Part shown: piece by piece, positions 52,275 through 63,000 of the stretch | Layout: each line of letters begins with the position of its first letter | Position numbering within the stretch: the first letter of the stretch is position 1 | Assembly: GCF_032921865.1 (NCBI RefSeq) | Contig: NZ_CP136684.1 | Coordinates: 850,501-914,500 of the forward strand | Length of the DNA stretch: 64,000 bases | Reading direction: 5' to 3' | Source: Thalassospira lucentensis | GTDB taxonomy: Bacteria > Pseudomonadota > Alphaproteobacteria > Rhodospirillales > Thalassospiraceae | The notes under the pieces: model-generated | What the model was told of the DNA's origin: nothing | Seen by the model: only the letters and a program-made list of their open reading frames with translations | Database searches by the model: none | Position numbers and translations under genes: made by a program

Positions 52275-54224
52275 TTATTCGGCGGCTTTGGGGGCCGTCT
52301 GTGCGGCCTTGTCCCCGTCCAGATCGACGACCTTCACACTTGTCTGGATGCGGGTTTTTGACCCGTCCTGGAAGGTGATCATGGTGTCGATATCAACCTT
52401 TTCATTGCCAGCATAAACCGCGTCGATGATGTCGGCGTATTTTTCCGCAACCACGCTGCGGCGAACCTTGCGGGTACGCGTCAGTTCGCCGTCATCGGCA
52501 TCCAGTTCCTTGTAAAGCAGCAGAAACCGCTTGATGCGCTGGGCTTCCGGCAGGGTTTCATTCACCTGACGGATTTCATCAACGATCATGTCATAGACCT
52601 GCGGCTGGGCTGACAGATTGGTATAGTTGGTAAAGGCAATCCCGCGCTGCTCGGCCCATTTCGCCATGATCGAATAACGGATGCAGATCATGGTCGACAG
52701 GAACGGCAATCCCTTGCCAAGGATCACGGCCTCGGCAATGAAGGGCGAGAATTTCAGTTTGTTTTCAATAAACTGCGGCGAAAAACGCACACCTTTGGAT
52801 GTTTCCGCCAGATCTTTCAGGCGATCAATCACCACAAGATGCTTGTTGCCTTCCTTGAAGTAACCGGCATCGCCCGTATGCATCCAGCCATCCCGGACAT
52901 CCTCGTCATAGGCCGCCTGGTTTTTATAATAGCTGGTAAACATGCCCGATGTGCGCGCAACAATCTCGCCAACGCCGTTTTCATCGGTATTGATGATTTT
53001 GATTTCCGAATTGTCGAACGCGCGCCCGACCGTATCGAAATCAATGTCGTCGGGCTGATGGATGGTATAGGCACCGCAAAGTTCGGTCTGCCCGTAAAGC
53101 TGGCGCAACGGCACGCCCATGGCATGAAAGAACTTGAAGGTTTCCGGCCCCATCGCCGCCCCGCCGGTCGCCGCCGACCGCAGATTGGAAAAGCCCAACC
53201 GGTCCTTTAACGCATTCATCAACAGGACATCGGCAACCCTGGAATGACCGCCGCCATCAAGGGCTGTGCGCGCCAGAGCCATGCCGAAATCATACATTTT
53301 CTGTTTGAACAGGGTCGCATCCATCATGCGTGCCCGCACATCGGCGGCAATGGCTTCCCAGACGCGCGGCGCCAGCAGGACGAAGTTCGGTCCGATCTCG
53401 CGAAGATCGGCCATCATGGTTTCCTGTTCTTCGACAAAATTGACGATCTGGCGACTGATCAGCGACTGACCGACGACATAAACCTGTTCCATGATCCATG
53501 GCAGCGGCAGAACCGAAACATAGTTGTCACCCGGATATTTCGGGTCGGCCCGCAAATAGGCCGCACAGTGATCAAGGAAATCACCGGCATTCAGCATCGC
53601 CATTTTCGGCTTGGACGTCGTGCCTGACGTGGTGCACAGGATCGCGCATTCATCACCGCGCGTATCGGCCACCATGCCGTCATAGGCACCGGGGTCTTTT
53701 GCCTCGACCGCACGGCCAAGCTCGTAAAGCTTTTCGATATCCATCAGGCGCGGGTCTTCGTATTTCCGCATCCCGCGCGGATCGCAATAAACGATATGTT
53801 CAACCGTCGGAATCTGGTCGGCCAGTTCCAGAAGCTTGTCACACTGTTCCTCGTCCTCGGCGATCAGAACCCGCGCACCGGAATAGGTGATCAGATAGGC
53901 GACTTCTTCATGAAGGCTGTCCCGATACAGGCCGACCGACATGGCACGTAGCGCATGGGCGGCAATTTCGCCCCAGACCCATTCCGGGCGGTTTTCGCCG
54001 ATAACGCCGATCACATCACCGGGCTTGATGCCCATATCGCGCAGGCCAAGCGCCATCCATTTGACGCGGTCGTTATAATCTTTCCACGTGAATTCCTGCC
54101 AGATGCCGAATTCCTTTTCGCGCATGGCAATTTCGTCGCCCCAGTGGCGCGCGTTATAAGCCAGCACCTTCGGAAAGGTATCAAGCGCCTGCACATCGGC
54201 ATAATCGGGTGTATTGCTGCTCAT
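52275..54224 (-). CDS. AMP-dependent acyl-CoA synthetase (long-chain type)
   Basis: A 649-residue adenylate-forming enzyme. The P-loop is LCTTSGTTSKPKMAM, the acyl-binding part LYGQTELCGAYTIHQPD and the domain-hinge GWMHTGDAGYF; RKVRRSVVAEKY near the end carries the late basic residues of the C-terminal subdomain. It forms acyl-CoA from a carboxylic acid with ATP. It lies inside the ABC operon, two bases after the LivG-type gene, so imported acid may be activated at once. The C-terminal ~20 residues are Ala/Lys rich. Confidence 0.92.
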   Translation of the reverse strand: MSSNTPDYADVQALDTFPKVLAYNARHWGDEIAMREKEFGIWQEFTWKDYNDRVKWMALGLRDMGIKPGDVIGVIGENRPEWVWGEIAAHALRAMSVGLYRDSLHEEVAYLITYSGARVLIAEDEEQCDKLLELADQIPTVEHIVYCDPRGMRKYEDPRLMDIEKLYELGRAVEAKDPGAYDGMVADTRGDECAILCTTSGTTSKPKMAMLNAGDFLDHCAAYLRADPKYPGDNYVSVLPLPWIMEQVYVVGQSLISRQIVNFVEEQETMMADLREIGPNFVLLAPRVWEAIAADVRARMMDATLFKQKMYDFGMALARTALDGGGHSRVADVLLMNALKDRLGFSNLRSAATGGAAMGPETFKFFHAMGVPLRQLYGQTELCGAYTIHQPDDIDFDTVGRAFDNSEIKIINTDENGVGEIVARTSGMFTSYYKNQAAYDEDVRDGWMHTGDAGYFKEGNKHLVVIDRLKDLAETSKGVRFSPQFIENKLKFSPFIAEAVILGKGLPFLSTMICIRYSIMAKWAEQRGIAFTNYTNLSAQPQVYDMIVDEIRQVNETLPEAQRIKRFLLLYKELDADDGELTRTRKVRRSVVAEKYADIIDAVYAGNEKVDIDTMITFQDGSKTRIQTSVKVVDLDGDKAAQTAPKAAE

Positions 54225-54226
54225 GT

Positions 54227-55036
54227 TCAGGCCACCTGCTCGTCTTCATCGGTTGCGTCATCATCTTCGCCGAGATAGGCCTTTTTGACATGGGCATTCG
54301 CCATGACTTCTTCGGGCAGGCCGGCCGCAATCTTGCGCCCGAAATCAAGAACCATGACCCGGTTGGAGATATCCATCACCACCCCCATGTCATGTTCGAT
54401 CATGACAACCGTCATGCCCCATTCTTCGTTCAGGTCGATGATAAAGCGCGCCATGTCCTCTTTTTCCTCGAGGTTCATGCCCGCCATCGGTTCATCCAGC
54501 AGGATCAGATCGGGGCGCAACGCCACCGCACGCGCCAGTTCAACCCGCTTTCGCAGACCATAGGATAGCGTTCCCGCCGTTGCCTTGCGGATATGGGAAA
54601 TTTCAAGGAAGTCGATCACATCCTCGCAGAAGCGCCGATGTTCAAGCTCTTCCTTCTGCGCGCCGGAAAACCAGTAAAGCGGCCCGGTCAGGCAATTATT
54701 TTTCAAAAGATGGTGCCGCCCGACCATGATGTTATCAAGCACACTCATATGGCCAAAAAGCGCCAGGTTCTGGAAGGTACGGCCAATGCCCAACTCTGCG
54801 CGGTCATTGGGTTTAAGCCCCGTGACATCCTTCCCCTTGAAGGCAACGGACCCGGTGGTCGGCTGATAGCGACCCGAAATGCAGTTAAGCATCGATGTCT
54901 TGCCAGCCCCGTTCGGACCAATGATTGAAAACAGCTCGCCGGGCTGGACGGAAAAGCTGACATCGCTCAGCGCGCGCACGCCGCCAAACACAAGCGACAC
55001 GTCGCTGATCTGCAAGATGGGACCCTGTGACGTCAT
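54227..55036 (-). CDS. Branched-chain-type ABC transporter ATP-binding protein (LivG family)
   Basis: A 269-residue ATPase. Walker A GPNGAGKTS, the LivG-type region IGRTFQNLALFGHMSVLDN, signature LSYGLRKRVE (not the canonical LSGGQ) and Walker B LILLDEPMAGMN are visible. A short acidic C-terminal tail (GEDDDATDEDEQVA) is unusual. It is the first gene of the operon; the promoter should lie in the 800-base gap above 55036. It shares the pore with the LivF-type partner at 47940. Confidence 0.94.
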   Translation of the reverse strand: MTSQGPILQISDVSLVFGGVRALSDVSFSVQPGELFSIIGPNGAGKTSMLNCISGRYQPTTGSVAFKGKDVTGLKPNDRAELGIGRTFQNLALFGHMSVLDNIMVGRHHLLKNNCLTGPLYWFSGAQKEELEHRRFCEDVIDFLEISHIRKATAGTLSYGLRKRVELARAVALRPDLILLDEPMAGMNLEEKEDMARFIIDLNEEWGMTVVMIEHDMGVVMDISNRVMVLDFGRKIAAGLPEEVMANAHVKKAYLGEDDDATDEDEQVA

Positions 55037-55840
55037 AACGTCGCTTATCCTCCCTGACTTGGGCCGCAGGCATCCTTGTGTCCGGTTGACCGGATCAAAG
55101 GTGGATACCCCGTGCCTCTTGTTCAGTTTCCCTGATGATGTGCCGGTTTTTATTTGCCCCGGACCTTACGGAAACCGGGCTTGGCACATTTAATACGTAT
55201 TTAAGTACCAATTTCAGCAAATCACGTCAACGTGTTGCACAGCAACGGATTGAGACTTTTCACAAATTCGCGCTGCACAATTTTTGCGTTCTGGTCTGAT
55301 GAATGCATTTCCACCTATAATTCCGTAAGGTCATCGTGGCACAACCCGGAAACCGAAAACCCTGAAATTATTGCGCCGCACCATTGAGGCACCTGTTCGC
55401 GCTGCACCACGTGCATTCCGGCAAACCCCGAAATTGCCCCCTTGCACAGTCAGGCGGCCACCCGATTCGTTGCCGTTTGGACAGGCTTCTCCCCTTATTG
55501 GACAGGTCGCCTTCTACATTCGAGTCTTTCCAAACTGGACGGTGACCCCGTGGACTCGCAAACGATGTCCGGGCGGATTTGCGGCGTTTTTCACCGGAAT
55601 CACATACCTTGCGATTGCCATTACACGCCAGCCATTCACCAATTCATTGTTATCGCAGGGATTTCAAGAATGACCCTTTTGCGGGTCTGGACTTTCGGGG
55701 GGAATTGTGGTGTAACCCCGTGGCACATACATATGTAGCCGTGACCCGCGTCACGAGAAACAGATAGCCCACCGCTCGGCGCTCCGACGGTCGGGGTGTC
55801 TTGTCACGACAAGCCCTTTAACCACCTTGAGGAGGGTCTG
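55037..55840. promoter_or_regulatory. 804-base gene-free region ahead of acnA, with several palindromes
   Basis: No gene is convincing here. Structure found: TACATATGTA (55728-55737) and CGTGAC-CCGC-GTCACG (55740-55755) stand side by side ~85 bases before acnA. A direct repeat TTGGACAGG occurs at 55477-55485 and 55498-55506, exactly 21 bases apart. AATACGTATT palindrome lies near 55193-55202. Divergent promoters for the ABC operon (minus) and acnA (plus) must lie here. The region is unusually long for this genome segment. Confidence 0.5.
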
Positions 55841-58528
55841 ATGTCCATTTGTGGCAAAGACAACCTGCAAACGCGCCGCACGCTGAAAGTCGGGGATAAA
55901 TCCTACGACTATTACAGCCTTAAAGTTGCTTCCGAAAAAATCGGCGACGTTTCCAAACTTCCGTTTACGCTGAAGGTCGTTCTGGAAAACCTTCTGCGTT
56001 ACGAAGACGATTTCACTGTCAAAACCGACGATGTCAAAGCTGTCGTGGAGTGGCTCAAATCCCGTACGAGCTCGCACGAGATCAACTATCGTCCGGCCCG
56101 CGTCCTGATGCAGGACTTCACCGGCGTTCCCGCCGTTGTCGACCTTGCCGCGATGCGCGATGCCGTCGTCAAAATGGGTGGCGACGCCCAGAAGGTGAAC
56201 CCGCTTTCACCGGTTGACCTCGTCATTGACCACTCGGTCATGATCGACTTCTTCGGCACCGACGACGCACTCGACAAAAACATGGAAGTCGAGTTCGAAC
56301 GTAACGGCGAACGCTACGAGTTCCTGCGCTGGGGCCAGAATGCGTTCAACAATTTCCGCATCGTCCCGCCGGGGGCAGGTATCTGCCACCAGGTGAACGT
56401 CGAACATCTCGCCAAGGTCGTCTGGACCGGCGAAGATGACAACGGCAAAACCGTTGCCTATCCTGATACGCTGGTCGGTACCGACTCTCACACCACCATG
56501 GTCAACGGCCTTGCCGTTCTGGGCTGGGGTGTTGGCGGTCTCGAAGCCGAAGCCGCAATGCTCGGTCAGCCGATCTCGATGCTGATCCCCGAAGTCGTCG
56601 GTTTCAAACTGACAGGCTCGATGAAAGAAGGCATCACCGCAACCGACCTCGTGCTGCGCGTCGTTCAGATGCTCCGCGAAAAAGGCGTTGTCGGCAAGTT
56701 CGTCGAATTCTATGGCGACGCACTTGACCATATGAGCCTGCCGGATCGTGCGACCATCGGTAACATGGCACCGGAATACGGTGCGACCTGTGGCTTCTTC
56801 CCGATCGACGATGAAACGCTGAACTACATGCGTAACACCGGCCGCTCCGAAGAACAGATCGCACTGGTCGAAGCATATGCCAAAGAACAGGGCATGTGGC
56901 GCGACCCGAGCTTCGAAGCAGAATATACCTCGACCCTTGAACTCGACATCTCGACCGTCGAACCGGCCCTGTCCGGTCCGAAACGCCCGCAGGACCGCGT
57001 TCTGCTGAAAGATGCCGTTTCAAGCTTCACCAAGACCTTTGCCGATATGGCACCGGGTGTTGATGCGGATCGTTCTGTTCCGGTTTCGAACGAAAACTTC
57101 GCAATGAAAGACGGTAACGTCGTTATTGCCGCCATCACGTCCTGCACCAACACCTCGAACCCGAGCGTGCTGATCGCAGCCGGCCTGCTGGCGAAAAAAG
57201 CGGTTGAACTCGGCCTGCAGCGCAAACCGTGGGTGAAAACCTCGCTCGCACCGGGCTCGCTGGTTGTTGCCGACTATCTCGAAAAAGCCGGTCTGCAGTC
57301 CTATCTCGACAAGCTTGGCTTTAACGTTGCCGGTTTCGGTTGCACCACCTGTATCGGTAACTCCGGTCCGCTGGCCGACCCGATCATCGAGGCAATTGAC
57401 GGCAACGACATGCTCGTTACCGCCGTTCTCTCGGGCAACCGTAACTTCGAAGGCCGCATCAGCCCGCAGGTCAAGGCAAACTACCTTGCCTCCCCGCCGC
57501 TGGTTGTTGCCTATGCCATTGCCGGTAACCTGAAGGTCGATCTGAACAAAGACCCGATCGGTACCGACAAGAACGGCAAAGACGTCTTCATGAAAGACAT
57601 CTGGCCGACCAACAAGGAAATTGCGGACACCATCGCGTCCTCGATCTCTGCTTCGATGTACAAGGATCGTTACGACAACATCTTTGCCGGCCCGAAACCG
57701 TGGCAGGAAATCGAAGTCACCGAAGGCGAAACCTTCGATTGGGATGGCAAATCAACCTACGTCCAGAACCCGCCTTACTTCGTCAATATGGCGAAAGAAC
57801 CGGGTGAGTTCTCGGAAGTTCATGGTGCACGTCCGCTCCTGATCCTGGGTGACTCTGTCACCACCGACCACATTTCTCCGGCCGGTTCGATCAAGGCAGA
57901 AAGCCCGGCAGGTGAATACCTCAAGGCTCATGGCGTCGAAGTTCGTGACTTCAACTCCTACGGCGCACGCCGCGGGAACCACGAAGTCATGATGCGCGGT
58001 ACCTTTGCCAACATCCGTATCCGCAACGAAATGGCACCGGGCACCGAAGGTGGTGTTTCGGTTCATTACCCGTCCGGCGAACAGGGCTGGGTCTATGATG
58101 TTGCCATGCGTTACCAGGCAGAAGGCACCCCGCTGGTTGTCATCGCTGGTAAGGAATACGGCACCGGTTCGTCCCGTGACTGGGCAGCCAAAGGCACCAA
58201 CCTGCTTGGCGTCAAAGCTGTTCTGGCCGAAAGCTTCGAGCGTATCCACCGCACCAACCTGGTCTGCATGGGCGTCCTGCCGCTGCAGTTCAAGAACGGT
58301 GAAGGTCGTGCGACTTACAAGCTTGATGGCACCGAAGTCTTCGACGTTCTGGGTATCGGCAACGGTATCAACCCGATGCAGGACGTTACGGTTCGTATCA
58401 CGCGCAAGGATGGCTCCACCGAAGAGGTCATTGCCACCTGCCGTATCGATACCGAAAACGAAGTCCTTTACTACCAGAACGGCGGCATTCTGCAGTTCGT
58501 TCTGCGTAACATGATGAAAGCGGCCTGA
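55841..58528 (+). CDS. acnA: Aconitate hydratase A
   Basis: An 895-residue [4Fe-4S] enzyme that interconverts citrate and isocitrate in the TCA and glyoxylate cycles. Cluster cysteines appear in [10 protein letters not shown] and [10 protein letters not shown]. The opening [21 protein letters not shown] and the late [19 protein letters not shown] match the AcnA (IRP-type) family. The start at 55841 has a GAGGAGGG site five bases before it. Codons are strongly biased compared with neighbours (many GGT, CGT, GAA), which suggests high expression. It is preceded by a long palindrome-bearing leader and ends at a hairpin. Confidence 0.97.
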   Translation: MSICGKDNLQTRRTLKVGDKSYDYYSLKVASEKIGDVSKLPFTLKVVLENLLRYEDDFTVKTDDVKAVVEWLKSRTSSHEINYRPARVLMQDFTGVPAVVDLAAMRDAVVKMGGDAQKVNPLSPVDLVIDHSVMIDFFGTDDALDKNMEVEFERNGERYEFLRWGQNAFNNFRIVPPGAGICHQVNVEHLAKVVWTGEDDNGKTVAYPDTLVGTDSHTTMVNGLAVLGWGVGGLEAEAAMLGQPISMLIPEVVGFKLTGSMKEGITATDLVLRVVQMLREKGVVGKFVEFYGDALDHMSLPDRATIGNMAPEYGATCGFFPIDDETLNYMRNTGRSEEQIALVEAYAKEQGMWRDPSFEAEYTSTLELDISTVEPALSGPKRPQDRVLLKDAVSSFTKTFADMAPGVDADRSVPVSNENFAMKDGNVVIAAITSCTNTSNPSVLIAAGLLAKKAVELGLQRKPWVKTSLAPGSLVVADYLEKAGLQSYLDKLGFNVAGFGCTTCIGNSGPLADPIIEAIDGNDMLVTAVLSGNRNFEGRISPQVKANYLASPPLVVAYAIAGNLKVDLNKDPIGTDKNGKDVFMKDIWPTNKEIADTIASSISASMYKDRYDNIFAGPKPWQEIEVTEGETFDWDGKSTYVQNPPYFVNMAKEPGEFSEVHGARPLLILGDSVTTDHISPAGSIKAESPAGEYLKAHGVEVRDFNSYGARRGNHEVMMRGTFANIRIRNEMAPGTEGGVSVHYPSGEQGWVYDVAMRYQAEGTPLVVIAGKEYGTGSSRDWAAKGTNLLGVKAVLAESFERIHRTNLVCMGVLPLQFKNGEGRATYKLDGTEVFDVLGIGNGINPMQDVTVRITRKDGSTEEVIATCRIDTENEVLYYQNGGILQFVLRNMMKAA

Positions 58529-58562
58529 TTTCTCCTGAAATCAGAAGCTGACTGAATGCGAA

Positions 58563-58591
58563 ACACCCCCGCCTTTTATGGACGGGGGTGT
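58563..58591 (+). terminator. Intrinsic terminator of acnA
   Basis: ACACCCCCG (58563-58571) pairs with CGGGGGTGT (58583-58591) and seven T's follow. Confidence 0.92.
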
Positions 58592-58754
58592 TTTTTTGCA
58601 GGAACCTGCACCTTTAAATTGCGCCAAATCCAAACCACATCTATCCATTGATTTATAACAAGTCAGCCATCCCGACGATTTGCTAGGGATGAGGCTAGAC
58701 CAGAAATGCCCGCAAACCGGGTGCCAGACAGGATTTGGACAGCAACAGGTTATT

Positions 58755-61319
58755 ATGACGCGCCCCAGTTTTTCGGATGGCAAGCCTCCCCACCTGACAG
58801 TAGGTACGATTTCCCCCGGCATTGTGTTGCGCTGCGGGCCGGAAACCGCCATTGGTCAGGCCATCGACATGATGCGCGAAGCCAATTGCAGCTCCATCAT
58901 TGTCACCAGGGATCATCTGCCGGTCGGAATCTGGACGGAAAAGGATTGCCTGTCCCTGCCGGCCGACTGCGAAGCCACCCTGAACGAGCCGATATCAAAA
59001 TGGATGTCGGCCCCGGTCCACAGCATTTCCGTCCACGCCACGCCCGAGGCCGCGATCATCCGCATGCGCGAACGCCATGTCCGCCATCTGGTCACCGTGG
59101 ACGAGGAAAACCGCCTTGCCGGCATCATCAGCCAGTCGGATCTGATCCGTCAGCAGGGAAGCTGGCGCAAGCTTGGCGATGGTGATGTCGGTGCCGCCAT
59201 CCGCCGCACGACAATCTTTGTCGATGGCGATATTGCGATGTCGGAACTGCGCGCCCGCATGCATGACGCCAAATGCGACTGCGCGATTGTTTATGATCCG
59301 TCGGTTGCGACCGACCCGGTCGCCATGCTTGATCACACCGGGATCATCACCGAACGCGATATCCTGCGCAATCTGGCCAATGGCGATCACGCAATCCCCG
59401 CCATCAAGGTCGCCAGCCGTCCACTGCGCGTTATTTCCGCCAGGGCCAGCCTGAACAATGCCCGCGACACGATGCTGGCCGAACATATCCGCCATCTTGC
59501 CGTCATTGATGAAGCCGGCAACGTGATCGGCGTTCTGTCATTTGCCGATCTGCTGGAATTCATCGAACAGGACTACTTCGCCCATCTCCGGTCCGTGATG
59601 GAAGGCCGCGATGTCGAACTGAGTGCAGCCCGCCGGTCGCTGTTTCTCGCCGACAAGATCATTGAAACCTCGCCCGACGGGATCATGGTCTGTGCCGCCG
59701 ACGGCACGATCGAACTGGTCAATCCTGCCTTCACGCGCGTGACCGGCTACACCGCCAGCGATGTGATCGGCAAGAACCCGAATATCCTGCAATCCGGTCG
59801 CCAGTCCCGCGAATTTTATACCGCGATGTGGCGCGATATTGCGCGACAGGGCAAATGGGAAGGCGAAATCTGGAACCGTCGCAAATCCGGCGAAATTTAT
59901 CCCGAATGGCTGTCAATCATCGCAATCCGCGATGCCGATGGCCAGATCAGCCAGTATGCGTCGATCTTCACCGATATCAGCGAACGCAAGAAAAACCGCG
60001 AGGATATCCTGCGGCTTGCCCATATTGATGAACTGACCGGCTATCCCAATCGCCGCCGCTTCCTTGAGCTGCTGGCACATGGCATCGGTGAGTCCCGGCG
60101 CAAGGGAACGCGCCTGACGATCCTGCTGCTTGATATCGATAATTTCCAGCGGGTGAACAACACATTGGGCCACGGTGACGGCGACGATGTTCTGGTCGAA
60201 GTTGCGCGTCGCCTGCATCGCCGTCTGGATCAGGGCGGGGTTCTGGCACGTGTCGGTGCGGATGAATATGCCATCCTGCTGTCAGGCGGCCAATCTGCCG
60301 ACGATGATGCCGCACTGGCCGACGATCTTCTAAAGGCGTTAAGCCAGCCGCACCGCACCAGCAAGGGGCAGGAAATCTATCTTTCGGCCAGCATCGGCAT
60401 TGCATCATTCCCCCACGATGCCAACGATACCGCCAATCTTTTGCGCAATGCCGAAATTGCCATGATGCAGTCCAAGGAACAGGGGCGAAACCGCTTCAGC
60501 CGCTATAACCGCGCCAGCCATTCACGCAGCGATACCGACCTTGCCCTTGAAACCGCATTGCGTCGCGCCCTGGACCGGGATGAATTTCATCTGGTCTATC
60601 AACCGCAATTCGAAGCCCGTACCGGCAACCTGCACGGGGTCGAAGCCCTGTTGCGCTGGAACCATCCGGAACGCGGCCCGATCCCGCCAACCGTGTTCAT
60701 TCCCGTGGCCGAGGAAATCGGCGTCATCGGGGAACTGGGCCGCTGGGTACTGCGCCATGCCTGCCGACAGGCCGTTTCATGGCGCGAAAAGGGCCTGCAC
60801 AACATCACCATGGCGGTGAATGTCTCGGTTCAGCAATTCTATGGCACGGTTGATCTCGCCGACCAGATCAGAACAATCCTGGTCGAAAAGGGCATGGCTG
60901 CCGACCGGCTGGAAATCGAAATCACCGAAAGCCTGTTCATGCAGAACATTGATGAAATGCGCGCCAACATGCAGCGCATTCGCGATCTCGGCGTCAAAAT
61001 CGCCCTGGATGATTTCGGTACCGGCTTTTCCAGTCTCAGCTACCTGCGCAAACTGCCCTTTGACACGATCAAGATGGATCGCAGCTTTGTAAGCGACATC
61101 AATCAGGGGCGTGAAGGCAGCACGCTTGCGATCACCATCCTCAATATGGCGCAGAACCTGCGCAAAAAATGTGTCGCCGAAGGTGTCGAAACCAACGCCC
61201 AGCTCACGCTTCTGCGCGATGCCGGCTGTGACTACATTCAAGGCTACCTCATGGGAAAACCGATGAGTGCCGATGACATTTTCGACCTGTCACAGCAAAG
61301 ATCGGCCGAAGCTTCCTGA
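58755..61319 (+). CDS. CBS-PAS-GGDEF-EAL protein with degenerate GGDEF motif
   Basis: An 854-residue soluble protein. Four CBS-like repeats fill residues ~17-275, a PAS domain ~295-410, GGDEF ~415-585, EAL ~595-845. The GGDEF motif reads GADEY (501-505), with no I-site RxxD; cyclase activity is doubtful though GTP may still be bound as an allosteric ligand. EAL (630-632), ITE and DDFGTGFSS are intact, so it is probably a c-di-GMP phosphodiesterase gated by adenine nucleotides (CBS) and a PAS signal. The start at 58755 is chosen over 58680 on ribosome-site grounds (AGG 8 bases before). It is monocistronic, after acnA's terminator. Confidence 0.9.
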   Translation: MTRPSFSDGKPPHLTVGTISPGIVLRCGPETAIGQAIDMMREANCSSIIVTRDHLPVGIWTEKDCLSLPADCEATLNEPISKWMSAPVHSISVHATPEAAIIRMRERHVRHLVTVDEENRLAGIISQSDLIRQQGSWRKLGDGDVGAAIRRTTIFVDGDIAMSELRARMHDAKCDCAIVYDPSVATDPVAMLDHTGIITERDILRNLANGDHAIPAIKVASRPLRVISARASLNNARDTMLAEHIRHLAVIDEAGNVIGVLSFADLLEFIEQDYFAHLRSVMEGRDVELSAARRSLFLADKIIETSPDGIMVCAADGTIELVNPAFTRVTGYTASDVIGKNPNILQSGRQSREFYTAMWRDIARQGKWEGEIWNRRKSGEIYPEWLSIIAIRDADGQISQYASIFTDISERKKNREDILRLAHIDELTGYPNRRRFLELLAHGIGESRRKGTRLTILLLDIDNFQRVNNTLGHGDGDDVLVEVARRLHRRLDQGGVLARVGADEYAILLSGGQSADDDAALADDLLKALSQPHRTSKGQEIYLSASIGIASFPHDANDTANLLRNAEIAMMQSKEQGRNRFSRYNRASHSRSDTDLALETALRRALDRDEFHLVYQPQFEARTGNLHGVEALLRWNHPERGPIPPTVFIPVAEEIGVIGELGRWVLRHACRQAVSWREKGLHNITMAVNVSVQQFYGTVDLADQIRTILVEKGMAADRLEIEITESLFMQNIDEMRANMQRIRDLGVKIALDDFGTGFSSLSYLRKLPFDTIKMDRSFVSDINQGREGSTLAITILNMAQNLRKKCVAEGVETNAQLTLLRDAGCDYIQGYLMGKPMSADDIFDLSQQRSAEAS

Positions 61320-61327
61320 CACAGACA

Positions 61328-61354
61328 AAAGGGCGGGGAAATTCCCCGCCCTTT
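61328..61354. terminator. Bidirectional intrinsic terminator
   Basis: AAAGGGCGGGG (61328-61338) pairs with CCCCGCCCTTT (61344-61354), with A/T runs on both sides. It separates the EAL gene and the convergent NSS transporter gene. Confidence 0.9.
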
Positions 61355-61381
61355 GCATTTCCGATGCTTTGAAAAGCTGGC

Positions 61382-62719
61382 CTAAAGCACGCCAAGCCCC
61401 TTCAGCAGAATGAAGGCAATCGCAAGCGGTGCGATGAACTTCACGATAATGCCCCAGGCATTGATCCAGCCCGGCACCACACCATTATGGGCAGCGATGT
61501 CTTCCTTGGCCTTGCCCCAGACAACCCAGCCGACAAACAGCGAGATGAACAGACCACCAATCGGCAGCAGCAATTTCGAGCTGATGTAATCCATCAGATC
61601 AAAGAAGCCGAGGCCAAAGATGGTGAACTCGCCCATGATGCCAAGCGACAGCGAGGACGGAATCCCCAGCAGGAAGATAATCACACCCACCACGATTGAT
61701 GCCGATTTGCGGCTGATGCCACGGTCATCGACAAAATAGGCGACAACCACCTCAAGGATCGAAACCGCCGACGTCAATGCCGCAATACCGAGCAGCAGGA
61801 AGAACATGAACGCAAAGACCGATCCCATCGGCATATGCGCAAACACCGCCGGCAGCGTGATAAAGGTCAGGCCCGGCCCCGCACTTGGATCAAAGCCGAA
61901 TGCAAACACGGCTGGCAGGATCAGAAGACCCGCCATCACCGCAACCGAGGTATCAAGCAGCGTCACCCAACCGGCCGAACTTGCGATATTTTCCTTTTTG
62001 CTCAGATACGAGCCATAGGTAATCATCGCCCCCATCCCAAGCGAGAGCGAGAAGAACGCCTGCGAAAGGGCTTCCGATACCGTCGTCCACGTGACTTTGG
62101 AAAAGTCCGGCGACAGCAGGAAGGCAATACCTTCGCCTGCACCCGGAAGCGTTACCGAACGCACGATCAGGATCAGCAACAGCGCAAACAGGGCTGGCAT
62201 CAAAATCTTGGACGCGCGCTCGATCCCCGAACCGACACCCGCCAGAACCACAAAGATCGTCAGCGCCATGAACAGCGCATGATAGATCAGCGGCGAAACA
62301 GGATCGGAAATGAACCCGCCAAAGATGCTGCCCAATGCGGCCGGGTCCTCAATCGCAAGCGCCCCGGTGATCGATTTGACCATGTAGGAAATCGTCCAGC
62401 CGGCAACGACGCTGTAAAATGACAGGATGATAAAGGCCGCCGCGACACCACAGAAACCAACCAGCGGCCAGACGCCGCCTTTAAGCTTCGCGAACGCACC
62501 AATCGCATTCTTTTCCGCCATCCGGCCGATAACCATTTCAGCCAGCATGACCGAAAGCCCGATGGTAAAGACCAGCGCCAGATAAATCAGCAGGAAGGCG
62601 CCACCGCCATTCTCGCCCGCCATATAGGGAAACTTCCAGATGTTGCCCAGCCCCACGGCCGACCCGGCAGCCGCCAGGATAAAGCCGAGGCGTGAACCCC
62701 AATGCTCTCGTTTAATCAT
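61382..62719 (-). CDS. Sodium-dependent neurotransmitter-symporter (NSS/SNF) family transporter
   Basis: A 445-residue protein with 12 predicted spans. The N-terminal GSAVGLGNIWKFPYMAGENGGGAF (in pieces) is the family sodium- and substrate-binding first span. The second and third spans follow (FLLIYLALVFTIGLSVMLAEM). Bacterial members such as LeuT import amino acids with Na+; substrate here is unknown. The ATG at 62719 is used, a TTG at 62728 being in frame upstream. It could draw on the sodium gradient maintained by the Mrp complex. The leader (62729-63000) holds no gene. Confidence 0.93.
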   Translation of the reverse strand: MIKREHWGSRLGFILAAAGSAVGLGNIWKFPYMAGENGGGAFLLIYLALVFTIGLSVMLAEMVIGRMAEKNAIGAFAKLKGGVWPLVGFCGVAAAFIILSFYSVVAGWTISYMVKSITGALAIEDPAALGSIFGGFISDPVSPLIYHALFMALTIFVVLAGVGSGIERASKILMPALFALLLILIVRSVTLPGAGEGIAFLLSPDFSKVTWTTVSEALSQAFFSLSLGMGAMITYGSYLSKKENIASSAGWVTLLDTSVAVMAGLLILPAVFAFGFDPSAGPGLTFITLPAVFAHMPMGSVFAFMFFLLLGIAALTSAVSILEVVVAYFVDDRGISRKSASIVVGVIIFLLGIPSSLSLGIMGEFTIFGLGFFDLMDYISSKLLLPIGGLFISLFVGWVVWGKAKEDIAAHNGVVPGWINAWGIIVKFIAPLAIAFILLKGLGVL

Positions 62720-63000
62720 TGCCTGCAAACCTTTCTTGGACCGGCATCCACGGAAAGTCGCTCCCGCCGCAGTGCCTGTTCCTCATTTTTCTGTATAAAC
62801 GCAAAGGTGATTTCACCTCACGCATTCCGTGAAGACCTGTTGCCCCCTTTCGGAATTGACCGGAGCTAATAACACCAATCTTCCGAAATCTCCTGTCTAA
62901 ATTCCCGGATTTCACGCAAAAATCGGTCGTTTTGGCGCATACGGGCCTTTCAACGCCTTGTGATTGGTGGTTGATACGCATTTTGGGGCATCATCAAGCC

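Noticed and set aside
55371-55738. Overlapping short open frames in the acnA leader
   Set aside because: Rich in Pro, Arg and Cys with no coherent domain, no ribosome site, and overlapping palindromes; better seen as control sequence.
62729-62880. Possible glycine-riboswitch-like sequence upstream of the NSS transporter
   Set aside because: The stretch contains CCGAAAGGGGGCAA on the minus strand, but the second half of the aptamer (CUCUCAGG block) is not present, so a riboswitch cannot be supported.
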